DNA of 20,901 nucleotides, from the IMG/VR virus record IMGVR_UViG_3300025806_002075, positions 1 through 20,901 of that record; one strand, written 5' to 3'. This document shows positions 1 to 8,078 of the stretch, piece by piece. The DNA comes from a virus. A model generated the notes under the pieces. It was not told the DNA's origin. It made no database searches and saw nothing but the letters and a program-made list of their open reading frames with translations. Numbering within the stretch: the stretch's first letter is position 1; the number at the start of each line of letters is the position of its first letter. Made by a program: the position numbers and the translations under genes.

Positions 1-2
1 AA

Positions 3-824
3 ACAGAGGCTCTTGGAGGGCATGTCAAAGGACACATAGATGGTGTCGCTAGAAACCTACCAGGCTTGAAAGAAAACATACCCTATCTGTTAGAGTTTAA
101 AACAGCTAACGACAATCGTTTTAAAAATTTAGAAAAGCTAGGTAGTTATTGTGCTTGGTCAGAAGAGTATGACGCACAGATTCATTTGTACATGGGACTT
201 TTTAAAATGGATCATTGCATAGCTATCGTTTACAACAAAAACAATTCAGCTTTGTATACAGAAGTTATTGACTTTGATTACTTAAAGTTTGAAATGCTTA
301 TGGAAAAAGCAGAGCATGTATTGAAAACTAATACGCCACCTGACAACAACATACCCGAGACTGACTACAGAATACGTAGCTTTATGTCTGCTAAAGAAAG
401 GGCCGCATACCTTGGCAGATCTTTACCTGAGAAAGTTCATTGCAGATCATGTCGCTTTGCTAGTGTTGATATTAACAAGGGTGGAGGGTATTGGCATTGC
501 TCTCAACATGACAAAGGGATCAGCGAGGATAGACAGACCAAGGGATGTCCAAGACATAACTATATACCAGAGCTAATACCAGCAACCATGATTGAAGAGG
601 ATGATAACTTTGTTATGTATGAGAAAGATGGGTTTAAGTTTATTAACGTAGCTAGTCAGAAAGAATCTACTGGCGACAACCTTTACTCTAGTGAGGAGCT
701 GATAGAAGTAATCAACAGTGGCTTTCCAAAAGAATTACTAGAACAGTGTGCTTCTGCTAAGAGATTAATGAATGGTACGATCAAGAGTATCAGACCTTGG
801 GTTGAAACAGGCGTGCCTTTCTAA
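3..824 (+). CDS. RecB/Cas4-like PD-(D/E)XK exonuclease, 5' end outside window
   Basis: The reading frame is open to the left edge, so the gene is partial at its 5' end. A TTG at 66 can be read as a start, but the upstream codons carry a nuclease motif (GHIDG, 33-44), so 66 is not the real start. GHIDG followed by LLEFKT about 15 residues later is the D...ExK core of PD-(D/E)XK nucleases. A Cys/His cluster follows (CRSC, WHC, GCPRH), probably binding a metal. Phage enzymes of this kind resect DNA ends for recombination or degrade host DNA in the cytoplasm. It is the only plus-strand gene here and probably the end of a replication/recombination operon. Its TAA at 822-824 overlaps the TAG of the convergent gene. 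The nuclease fold is well supported; the exact substrate is not. Confidence 0.75.
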   Translation, partial: TEALGGHVKGHIDGVARNLPGLKENIPYLLEFKTANDNRFKNLEKLGSYCAWSEEYDAQIHLYMGLFKMDHCIAIVYNKNNSALYTEVIDFDYLKFEMLMEKAEHVLKTNTPPDNNIPETDYRIRSFMSAKERAAYLGRSLPEKVHCRSCRFASVDINKGGGYWHCSQHDKGISEDRQTKGCPRHNYIPELIPATMIEEDDNFVMYEKDGFKFINVASQKESTGDNLYSSEELIEVINSGFPKELLEQCASAKRLMNGTIKSIRPWVETGVPF

Positions 825-1150
825 GCTTTAGCTTTTTTTATTACTATAATTTCTACGCCTGGATACAGAGCTTCAACAAGTTTCTTCTTTAATCTAAACA
901 TAGGTGTCTCTATACCCTTGGTATCTTCTATGATCTCATCGCCATTGATGTTCTTATATTTAAAGTCAGCCTTGTAAAGACATACCTTCTTCTCATTAAC
1001 AAAGCATGGGAAGGGTGGGTGTACTTCTATGTCAGAGATTAGGCCTTGATCTTCTAGTTCTTTAAGATGATTGTATCGAGCTGCCTCAAGTTTGCTATCA
1101 AAAGTATAGCCATCGAGTCTTACTTTCTTTGCTCCGTATTTGTTATACAA
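821..1150 (-). CDS. DUF1064 family PD-(D/E)XK nuclease-like protein
   Basis: This 109-aa protein has the DUF1064 pattern: KYGAKK near the start, FDSKLEAARY at 17-26, an HPPF motif at 44-47, ADF at 61-63 and EDTKG at 75-79. D62 and D76-T-K78 fit a PD-(D/E)XK active site, so a small endonuclease or resolvase-like role on phage DNA is likely. The start is TTG, because the frame has no ATG and family members begin just before KYGAKK. An AGGA sequence lies about 8 nt upstream. The gene begins one base after the stop of the 1316-aa virion gene and is the last gene of the minus-strand train. A replication-type nuclease trailing a virion operon is a common oddity of marine phages. Substrate and biological role are unknown. 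Confidence 0.8.
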   Translation of the reverse strand: MYNKYGAKKVRLDGYTFDSKLEAARYNHLKELEDQGLISDIEVHPPFPCFVNEKKVCLYKADFKYKNINGDEIIEDTKGIETPMFRLKKKLVEALYPGVEIIVIKKAKA

Positions 1151-1151
1151 G

Positions 1152-4100
1152 TTAGATTCCTAGTATTTTCTTTTCTTCTTCTTCTCTTAATAACTGAGAT
1201 GCTCTGCTAGGTTGAGCAAGATTAGGTGCTTCAAACTGTCCTTGTAAAGATTGTCCAGTTAAATCTATTGAAGCAGAAGCCAAGTCTCCAATAGGTACTT
1301 CTTGAGGTGCTTTAATATCTGTTCCTTGTAAAGCAAAGTTAAGTACATCTTGATTAACTTCACTAGGTTTAAATATACCTAGCATAACCAAGTCTCTGTT
1401 AGCTACCTTAGCAATCTTTAACTGTTCGCTAATAGCATAATCAGGAACTCCCAATGTTCTTGCATCTTCTATAGCTGTGTAAAGAGTTCTTAAAGAATTG
1501 TATCTGTCTTTGTTTGTATTGATGTAACCTTTAACAAAACTTTCTGCATCTCTTCTGTTATTTGATCTAAGCAATCTATTAAATTCATTAGTTGTTTCTC
1601 TTATAGCTCTCTTAGACTCTGCTGCTTTGTAATACAGAGATCTTTCTAGCTGTGGTTTAACAACTTTAATACCAGAGAAAGCTTGTACCATTGTCTCTGC
1701 TACATCAATAGGTTTTCCTTTTGGACTAATTAAATCTTCTTCTCCTGTAAAGACAGAGGCTGCAGCTGTTACAAAATCTTTAGGAACTATCTGTGTTCCT
1801 TCTGCATCAACTTGTACTGAAAAAGGCAGTGCTGTAGGTGCTATAGAATTAAAAACGTGAATCATTGATTTTAAACCCTTATCACCTAATAAATCTGATT
1901 CGTTATAAATAATTTTACCTGTTGATGTTTGACCAGATTGTGCTTCAAGCAAGGCGTTAGCACCTATACTTGTAGATAAAAAAGGATTTGCCATTTCTCC
2001 TACTGAATCTATTGTTGCATTACTTGCTATGCTTAGTAGACTAGCTTCGTTTCTATTGCCAGTAGCAACTGCATTTAATACAGCTCTAAATGGTCTTTGC
2101 AAATAATCATAGGGATTGGTGTAACTGTAATTAATAAATCCTGTAATATTTCCTTGTGCATCAGTGCTGGTTGGAATCATAGTCGCAGTCTTTTCCCAAG
2201 GTGCAGCAAAAGATCTTTTATATGCGTCTATCTGTTCTTGACTTGAACCAGTTAGGGCTAGACCTGCTGCGGTTAAACCTGCTGGAACTCCAACAGTAGT
2301 AGTTAGTCCAGACGTTAGTCTTCTCATTCCTACTTTTTGTAATTCTGCATTGTTACTTGCTAGTTCTTTAATACCTCTTGATATAGTGTTGCCAGTATTT
2401 CTTACTATCTCAGCAGGGAAAGCTGTAAAGTTACCTATGACTGGTATAAATTTTAATTGTTTTACTATCTCAGGAACTCTTGAGTAAGTGGGAGTTACAT
2501 TCAAAGCTATGTCAGCAGACTCTGCTTTAATAAATTTATCTAAAGCATCATCGCTAACAGATTTTAATTCACCAACATTGATAGTACCATCTTGTCTAAT
2601 AAGTTTTTGAATATCAGTATTAGAAAAATTCTTAGCAGCATTGACAGGAATAAAGGCATCATCAGTAGAGTCAGCTATAACCTTTGTAAGTTTTGCTTGT
2701 TCGCCATTCCAATTAATCCACCTAGCCGCGTTATCTGATCCTGTATAAATTCTTTCAACAGGTTTTAATGCTTTCTGTAATTTATTTGTAAGACCGTTTG
2801 ATTGTAATTTTTTCATCAAAGCAACATCTTCTATAGCATAAGAAGCTAAGTCAGCTATTTCTTCTAACTGCGTACCTCTTCCTACAACAATACCGTACTC
2901 TCTTCCTTCTTTAATATCTTTGTTGTATTTTGTTTTTTGCCTTGGATCAAAAACACCAGCAAAAGACTTTTGAAAAGTTTTTGTAAACTCAGCAGAAGGC
3001 CCAAGGTTTCCATTCATAGCAGCAAATAATGGGACACTTGTATTGTTTCTTATATGAGCACCAACAGATAACAAGGTTTTGTTATATTGTCCTACTGTTT
3101 TTAAACCTAACAAACCCTTGTAAACATTTTTTAAAATGTTAGGCATAGTATTCATAAAATCTTTTGATGATCCTGTAACAGCATCAACAAAAACTTTTGG
3201 TGCATAGGTATCTTGTAAAGCACCTTGCTTGTCATTAAATTTTACATAATCAACGCCGTCTATTGTAACTTCATCTCTTAGTGAAGGAATTTCTTTTCCT
3301 GTCTTTGGATCTTTTTTAGGAGCAATTTGTTTTCCTGTCTTTGGATTTATTTCAGGAGCTTTTAATACATTTATTCCTTCAGCTGTTAATTGATCAGGAG
3401 TCTTTAAAAAAGATGTGGTTCCTAATTGTTTTGCATTATCATTAATTAATCTTATATCATCATAAACTTTTATATTTCCTACTGAAGTAGCAATTTTAGA
3501 TATAGTAGAAGTAGCTGCAAAAGTCTCATCTACTAAAGCTTTTCTCCACTCAGATCCTTCTTTGTATGTAAGGGGAGTTATCTCACCTAAAGCTTCCCTA
3601 ACTTCAGGTAAGTTTTTTAATGTTTTTCCTTTTAGTAAGCCACCTTTTATATTGTTTACTAAAAGCTCTGGAGTTTCGTGAGGGTTTAAAGAGTTTTTAG
3701 GATTTCTTATATCATCAAAAATTTGTATTGCTTTAGATGTTCCAAGAGGATCACCCTCAAGTCCTGCTACTGTTTTAATTTTATCAATGGCTGCATCGTA
3801 TACTTCTTTAGATGGCTCAAAACCAGAATCATTTATGGCTCTGTAAAGAGTTGTTCCATACAAACCTCTGTTTTTAAGTAACGCATCTTTAAAATTTTGA
3901 TCTAAAGTTAAACCTGCAACAGTAGGTCTATCAGAAACTAAATCAAATAATAGTTTTTGTTCTAATTCAAATATTGTTTTATTGTTTTGAACTATAGAAG
4001 ATATTGTATTATTAGGATCTATTCCTAGAGCCTCGTAATCTATTTTGTTTCCTGATCCTTCAAAACTTTTAATCTTTTTTAAAGCTTCGTCTTGAAGTTC

Positions 4101-5102
4101 TTTTGCTTTAATTCTTTTTGCATCGTCAGCTAAAGAAGGAAACTGTCTTTCAACAGCAAGCAAAGGTGCTCTATAAGTTGATATAGATTTAACTAATTCT
4201 AAAGAGTCTTTATCATTTAATTTACCACCATTGGTAACAGCATCTTCCATTGTTCTTCTTATCTTATCTCCAGCATCAGCTATCTCTAATCCAAGATTAG
4301 ATGCGTAAGCTTTTTGTGTTTGAAATACATCTGATATTAATTTATTATTTTTTGTAGTTTGTTCAAAAGTTCCACCGTAACTAAAGTTTTTTCTTAAGTA
4401 ATCAAATAAACTTTTATCTGCTTTGGTTGCAGAAGCAAGAGCTTCATTTGGGCTAACTTTTTTAGCTAATGCACTCATGTAAGGTGCAATTAGATCTAAT
4501 CCAACACCAGCTGTTTTAAGAGTTCCTCCCACAACCTTGGGTGCAGCATAAACAAATGATGCTGTCTCAGCGAATACTTGCATTCTTTCTTTTAGTCTTG
4601 CAGCTGCGGCATCTCTGCCTGCAAGATTCTTAATTCTTTCTTCGTCACTTTCTTTATCAAAGATCATGTCAGCAAAAGTATCAACATCATCTGTAGCTAC
4701 AGCAGCATCGACTGCACCTATAGCTCCTAGTTGTTTTGCTTTACTTAATTTAGATAGAGCACTTGCTGTGCCAAGACCAGGTATACCAAACTGAGCAATC
4801 ATTTGTGCTGTTTTACCAGCAGTGCCTTCTACTTCAGGTTTAATACCTTCAAAAAATTCGTTTACATTGTCAGTTACTTCTGTATTAAATAGAAGATCAA
4901 TACCAGTTGTCGGTATGGTAGCAAGGCCTTGAGGTATAGAAACAACACCTGCTGCTATTCCTCTACCTATGTCTCCTGCTAAAGAACCAGATGATCCAGT
5001 TCTTTTTCTTTTCATTGATTTTTGTTTTGCTTTTTCTATTTCTTTAGGATCATTACTATCTACAAATAATTTTCTTCCATCCTCAAGAACCACTAAAGGC
5101 AC
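1152..5102 (-). CDS. Very large putative internal virion / DNA-ejection protein
   Basis: At 1316 aa this is the longest gene in the window. It uses a GTG start with GGAG about 8 nt upstream, directly after the stop of the 300-aa gene. The N-terminus (MPLVVLEDGRKLFV) is followed by a basic, Gly/Ser-rich stretch and Gly/Ala-rich hydrophobic segments around 45-140, then mostly charged helical sequence. A further Gly/Ala-rich hydrophobic stretch lies near 950-970. The last 25 residues hold RASQLLREEEEKK, a type of tail I associate with marine phage virion proteins. A 12-residue unit, NPKTGKQIAPKK / DPKTGKEIPSLR, is tandemly duplicated. No catalytic motif such as a transglycosylase was recognised. 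Size, position in the virion block and membrane-compatible segments suggest a capsid-internal protein ejected with the DNA. That is inference; a polyvalent protein of unknown role is the main alternative. Confidence 0.55.
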   Translation of the reverse strand: MPLVVLEDGRKLFVDSNDPKEIEKAKQKSMKRKRTGSSGSLAGDIGRGIAAGVVSIPQGLATIPTTGIDLLFNTEVTDNVNEFFEGIKPEVEGTAGKTAQMIAQFGIPGLGTASALSKLSKAKQLGAIGAVDAAVATDDVDTFADMIFDKESDEERIKNLAGRDAAAARLKERMQVFAETASFVYAAPKVVGGTLKTAGVGLDLIAPYMSALAKKVSPNEALASATKADKSLFDYLRKNFSYGGTFEQTTKNNKLISDVFQTQKAYASNLGLEIADAGDKIRRTMEDAVTNGGKLNDKDSLELVKSISTYRAPLLAVERQFPSLADDAKRIKAKELQDEALKKIKSFEGSGNKIDYEALGIDPNNTISSIVQNNKTIFELEQKLLFDLVSDRPTVAGLTLDQNFKDALLKNRGLYGTTLYRAINDSGFEPSKEVYDAAIDKIKTVAGLEGDPLGTSKAIQIFDDIRNPKNSLNPHETPELLVNNIKGGLLKGKTLKNLPEVREALGEITPLTYKEGSEWRKALVDETFAATSTISKIATSVGNIKVYDDIRLINDNAKQLGTTSFLKTPDQLTAEGINVLKAPEINPKTGKQIAPKKDPKTGKEIPSLRDEVTIDGVDYVKFNDKQGALQDTYAPKVFVDAVTGSSKDFMNTMPNILKNVYKGLLGLKTVGQYNKTLLSVGAHIRNNTSVPLFAAMNGNLGPSAEFTKTFQKSFAGVFDPRQKTKYNKDIKEGREYGIVVGRGTQLEEIADLASYAIEDVALMKKLQSNGLTNKLQKALKPVERIYTGSDNAARWINWNGEQAKLTKVIADSTDDAFIPVNAAKNFSNTDIQKLIRQDGTINVGELKSVSDDALDKFIKAESADIALNVTPTYSRVPEIVKQLKFIPVIGNFTAFPAEIVRNTGNTISRGIKELASNNAELQKVGMRRLTSGLTTTVGVPAGLTAAGLALTGSSQEQIDAYKRSFAAPWEKTATMIPTSTDAQGNITGFINYSYTNPYDYLQRPFRAVLNAVATGNRNEASLLSIASNATIDSVGEMANPFLSTSIGANALLEAQSGQTSTGKIIYNESDLLGDKGLKSMIHVFNSIAPTALPFSVQVDAEGTQIVPKDFVTAAASVFTGEEDLISPKGKPIDVAETMVQAFSGIKVVKPQLERSLYYKAAESKRAIRETTNEFNRLLRSNNRRDAESFVKGYINTNKDRYNSLRTLYTAIEDARTLGVPDYAISEQLKIAKVANRDLVMLGIFKPSEVNQDVLNFALQGTDIKAPQEVPIGDLASASIDLTGQSLQGQFEAPNLAQPSRASQLLREEEEKKILGI
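3294..3346 (-). repeat. Short in-frame tandem duplication in the 1316-aa gene
   Basis: The 17-bp sequence TTTTCCTGTCTTTGGAT (+ strand) occurs at 3294-3310 and again at 3330-3346, a 36-bp period. It encodes two copies of a 12-residue unit starting [ND]PKTGK. The frame is kept, so this is a local duplication within a linker rather than a regulatory repeat. Confidence 0.75.
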
Positions 5103-5104
5103 TG

Positions 5105-6007
5105 TTATTCTCCAGCTACAATCATCTCAGCTAATTGTGTTATGTCTCCGCCAGTTTGTTGAAACATTGCTAAGAAACTAATTAAATTTATTTCATTTCC
5201 ATTAAGATCAGTTAGCTTTCCATCTTTCTTGTTTGTTAGTTCTTTTCTAAATTGAGCTAATAAAGCAGCTGCTCCAGCTATTGCTGTTTGATCTATTGGG
5301 GAAGCACCAGCTTGAATTTTTTGTAACTTTTTAATATCTTCATCACTCATTGCTAGTAACTGTTCTTGATCTGTCATTGCATCTTCTTGTCTTGCACCCT
5401 CTTCCATAGCAGCTTGACCAAAGTCAGAGATAGCATTCCTTGGAACAAAGCCTTCGCTTGGTTGCATCATAGCTAAGAATCCTGCCATCATTTGTTTTGC
5501 AAACTCAGGATCTCTACTAACTTTTTCCATATAGCTTGATGGAAAAGCTTTTACATAATCAAGGAATACAGGTGATTCTCTTCCTGCTTCCATTGCAATC
5601 TCCATGGTTTTTTGTTTAAGAATATCTTTTAGTGCGTCTGAATCATTAACTTCTTTAAGTCCTGATACTTTTTCAATAGGAGGTGAAACTTTAGTTTTTT
5701 CATCATCGCCTGTTAGTCCCATATATAAACCTGCCGCTGGAACTCCACCGTAACCAGCCGCTCTAATTGCACCTGTTACTGCACTTCCCTCTGGTCTACC
5801 TGGATTTTTACCAATACTTCTTAAGGTTGATTGAATTACTTTTCCACTGCCAACAAAAGGAGCAACCATTTCTGATGGAATAACTTTAGGAGATGCTGGT
5901 TTAGTTTTAGTAATAGCTGTACTAGGTTTGGGCTTAGGTTTGGGTTTAGGCTTAACTTTTTTAATTAAAGATGCTATTCCTTGTATTGCTTTCTTTTTTA
6001 ATGCCAT
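5105..6007 (-). CDS. Hypothetical virion-associated protein with Lys-Pro repeat
   Basis: I do not recognise a family for this 300-aa protein. The basic N-terminus (MALKKKAIQG...) leads into five consecutive Lys-Pro pairs at 19-28, a rigid positively charged arm that could bind DNA or another virion protein. A Gly/Ala-rich stretch near 75-100 is followed by an acidic, Met-rich helical region (about 110-240) and a leucine-rich C-terminus. The ATG start has GGAG about 8 nt upstream and lies 2 nt after the previous stop. It sits between the 171-aa protein and the giant putative ejection protein and may be a second internal or ejected protein. Position is the only support for a virion role. Confidence 0.6.
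   Translation of the reverse strand: MALKKKAIQGIASLIKKVKPKPKPKPKPSTAITKTKPASPKVIPSEMVAPFVGSGKVIQSTLRSIGKNPGRPEGSAVTGAIRAAGYGGVPAAGLYMGLTGDDEKTKVSPPIEKVSGLKEVNDSDALKDILKQKTMEIAMEAGRESPVFLDYVKAFPSSYMEKVSRDPEFAKQMMAGFLAMMQPSEGFVPRNAISDFGQAAMEEGARQEDAMTDQEQLLAMSDEDIKKLQKIQAGASPIDQTAIAGAAALLAQFRKELTNKKDGKLTDLNGNEINLISFLAMFQQTGGDITQLAEMIVAGE
5924..5953 (-). repeat. 12-bp tandem repeat coding Lys-Pro pairs
   Basis: Two 12-bp units starting AGGTTTGGG (5924-5935 and 5936-5947) differ at one base and are followed by a half unit AGGCTT. They encode the Lys-Pro arm of the 300-aa protein. Copy number is likely to vary by slippage without breaking the frame. Confidence 0.7.
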
Positions 6008-6009
6008 AA

Positions 6010-6525
6010 TTATTGCTCCAACGTATAGCCTTCAGGCACTTCGTTATCTTCAAATAAATAATACTCTTCATCTACTGGATCATAATAAAAATAATTTCCA
6101 GAATCTTCATCAATATAAGCCACACTAGGATTAGTGTAATCTTCGCTCAAGCCTTCTTTGATTGCATCTCCAATGGTATAAGCAAGAGCTCCTCCAGCTG
6201 CTGTATTTGTTACTGGATTAGAAAGTTTAGATGCTGCGTTAGCAGCTTTTCTCATTTTATTTCCTGTGCTTAATGCTTTTATTCCAGCACCAGCTAATCC
6301 CAAACCTGGAATTGCCATCGCATAATCTAAGGGATTATATGGATCAAAAATTAAACCATCTCTACCGAAATATTTTGTCCCTGCTTCTCCACCCTCAGCA
6401 AATCCTTCTATGCCACGTCCTCTAAGAATATCTTTTTGAGTTACTTTGCCATCACCTGTTAGATCAGGAAAGCCACCGTCTTTTAATCTTACAGGAGCCA
6501 TGCCTGACATTATTCCTCTGTTCAT
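6010..6525 (-). CDS. Hypothetical virion protein with EF-hand/dockerin-like loop
   Basis: This 171-aa protein carries an EF-hand-type loop near its N-terminus, FPDLTGDGKVTQKDIL (19-34), with Asp at loop positions 1, 5 and 12 (D21, D25, D32). Calcium binding is therefore plausible. The loop lies between two DGG/GG motifs (KDGGF and GFAEGG) that recur in the 476-aa protein. A Gly/Ala-rich hydrophobic segment (about 70-120) could contact membrane. The C-terminus is acidic and Tyr-rich (about 130-171). Its ATG overlaps the stop of the S74 fibre gene by 3 nt (ATGA), so translation is probably coupled. I recognise the loop-plus-DGG pattern from marine phage virion proteins, but no function has been assigned that I know of. 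Confidence 0.65.
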   Translation of the reverse strand: MNRGIMSGMAPVRLKDGGFPDLTGDGKVTQKDILRGRGIEGFAEGGEAGTKYFGRDGLIFDPYNPLDYAMAIPGLGLAGAGIKALSTGNKMRKAANAASKLSNPVTNTAAGGALAYTIGDAIKEGLSEDYTNPSVAYIDEDSGNYFYYDPVDEEYYLFEDNEVPEGYTLEQ

Positions 6526-8078
6526 GAAAGAACCTTGGAGTAATCAACAGCATAATAACCATCTTTAACTACTACTGCATCTGGTTTAACTTCTAATACT
6601 TCTTGAGCTAAAACACCTTCCGTTGGTTCTGATTCTGCTCCAAGCTCCATGGCTTTATCATTCCAATCCCATGTGTACCAACCAATGTTAGGTTCAACTT
6701 CACCAATCTTTTTAATGTTAGTTTTTAATTCAACATCAGATATAGCAAATAAAGAAGCTATGGTTCCTGCCGCACCTAATGCTTTTGATGCACTACTTGG
6801 CTCTTGATAAGATCCACGTTGATAAGCACTTGTACCAGTACCACCAGAGAGTCCTCCCATTGGTGATCCAGCAAGTAATGCTTGACCTTGTTGTAGTCTT
6901 TGCATTGGCTCGTTCGCAAGTTGCTGTGCTCCTTGGAACTGTCTTGATAGTGCAGCTTGTTGAGTTGCTTGACCTTGTTGACCGAGTTGATTCAACATAT
7001 TGATTTGGTTTCCTAACATTCCTTGTCCTTTTTGTCCTAGACCTGCAATGCCTTGACCTATCTGACCAAACTGTTGTCCCATACCACTAGCTAATTGACC
7101 TAAGCCACCTAGTTGTTGTCCACCTTGCATAAGGCTAGAACCAAAACCACCTAGGGCTTGTCCTCTTTGTACTTGTTGTTGACCTAGACCAGCCATCTGA
7201 CTACCTAGTGCGGCCTGCTGACCACCTATAGCTGCTTGTTGTCCGCCTAAACTTGCTTGCATTTGACCTAATCCAGCTTGTCTACCTTGTTGTGATTCAA
7301 AGGATTGTCTTGCAGCATCTTGAGCTCTGCCAAATCCTTGACTTCTAAGAGCACCAACTGCTTCAGCGGCCCCTCTTCCTGTTTGTCTTGCTAATTCTTC
7401 TTGAGTTATCCTACCTCTTGATCCACCAAAGGCACCAGCGGATACAGCTCTATCACGTAGCCCTATGTCTTGTTTTGCTGATTGTCTGTTTATATCTTCT
7501 AATGTTTGTTGTACTACTTGATCTTCGTATGGATTATAAAAAGCAGATGAGCTACTAGGATCAAACATTTTAGTAGCACCCATTGCACTTTGTTCTGCTC
7601 TTTGTAATGCACCTATACCACCTGCTACAGTATCAGCTCCTGTACCTATCATCCTTTCTGCTGCATCTGAGAATCTTCCAGCACCTCTTGCTAAATCAGA
7701 TCCTTCTCTTTGAAAGCCCATACCTTCTTCAATACCAGCTTGAGCCTGTGGCACAAAGCCCATGGCTTGATCTAGTGCATCTTCTTGTCTGCCGTATAAT
7801 CTACCAGCATCTTCTATATAAGGTTTAAATTCTCCTAAACCACCTGCTGCTTGACGTGCTTGTATTTGTAATGGTGTAAGACCTGCTGTTTGTTCTATGG
7901 GTATATCTCTAGCTCGAGATATTAGTCCTTCGTATTCACCAGGAGAGCCAAAGTAGGAAGCAAGAAGTCTTCTTGAGTAGTCCTCCATGTAAGGAGATAT
8001 AAAAGAATAACCTGTTTCTGGAGTTGTTATTACATCTGCTTCTGGCCCTTGTTTAGTTTTGCTACTAAATATTCCCAT
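6522..8078 (-). CDS. Fibre/tail protein with S74 self-cleaving chaperone domain
   Basis: This 518-aa structural protein ends in a short peptidase S74 (intramolecular chaperone) domain. It begins ISDVELKTNIKKIG, with Ser447 and Lys452 in the S-D-x-x-L-K arrangement, and continues with GVLAQEVLEVKPDAV and a YYAVDY motif. In the S74 family this domain promotes trimer folding and is then cut off before the Ser. Residues 1-170 are helical and Gly/Ala-rich. NRQS...RDRAVSAGAFGGSRGR (about 198-223) resembles a region seen in other phage proteins of this type. Residues 270-353 have Gly at every seventh position, probably a trimeric shaft. Its start shares one base with the preceding stop (TAATG). A fibre or tail-tip role is likely; its receptor is unknown. 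Confidence 0.75.
   Translation of the reverse strand: MGIFSSKTKQGPEADVITTPETGYSFISPYMEDYSRRLLASYFGSPGEYEGLISRARDIPIEQTAGLTPLQIQARQAAGGLGEFKPYIEDAGRLYGRQEDALDQAMGFVPQAQAGIEEGMGFQREGSDLARGAGRFSDAAERMIGTGADTVAGGIGALQRAEQSAMGATKMFDPSSSSAFYNPYEDQVVQQTLEDINRQSAKQDIGLRDRAVSAGAFGGSRGRITQEELARQTGRGAAEAVGALRSQGFGRAQDAARQSFESQQGRQAGLGQMQASLGGQQAAIGGQQAALGSQMAGLGQQQVQRGQALGGFGSSLMQGGQQLGGLGQLASGMGQQFGQIGQGIAGLGQKGQGMLGNQINMLNQLGQQGQATQQAALSRQFQGAQQLANEPMQRLQQGQALLAGSPMGGLSGGTGTSAYQRGSYQEPSSASKALGAAGTIASLFAISDVELKTNIKKIGEVEPNIGWYTWDWNDKAMELGAESEPTEGVLAQEVLEVKPDAVVVKDGYYAVDYSKVLS
7020..7271 (-). repeat. Twelve Gly-anchored heptads in the fibre gene (21-bp period)
   Basis: The coding sequence for residues 270-353 of the S74 protein has Gly at 271, 278, 285, 292, 299, 306, 313, 320, 327, 334, 341 and 348. 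The residue before each Gly is usually Leu, Ile, Met or Phe. The DNA copies are diverged, so the period is kept at protein level. This was counted residue by residue. Confidence 0.85.

Noticed and set aside
823-839. Hairpin AAGC-TTTA-GCTT followed by a run of T as a terminator for the + strand gene
   Set aside because: The stem is only 4 bp and lies inside the coding sequence of the convergent gene; too weak to call.
4969-5181. Open frame on the + strand across the 1316/300-aa junction
   Set aside because: It is antisense to two well-supported genes, and the protein has no recognisable feature.
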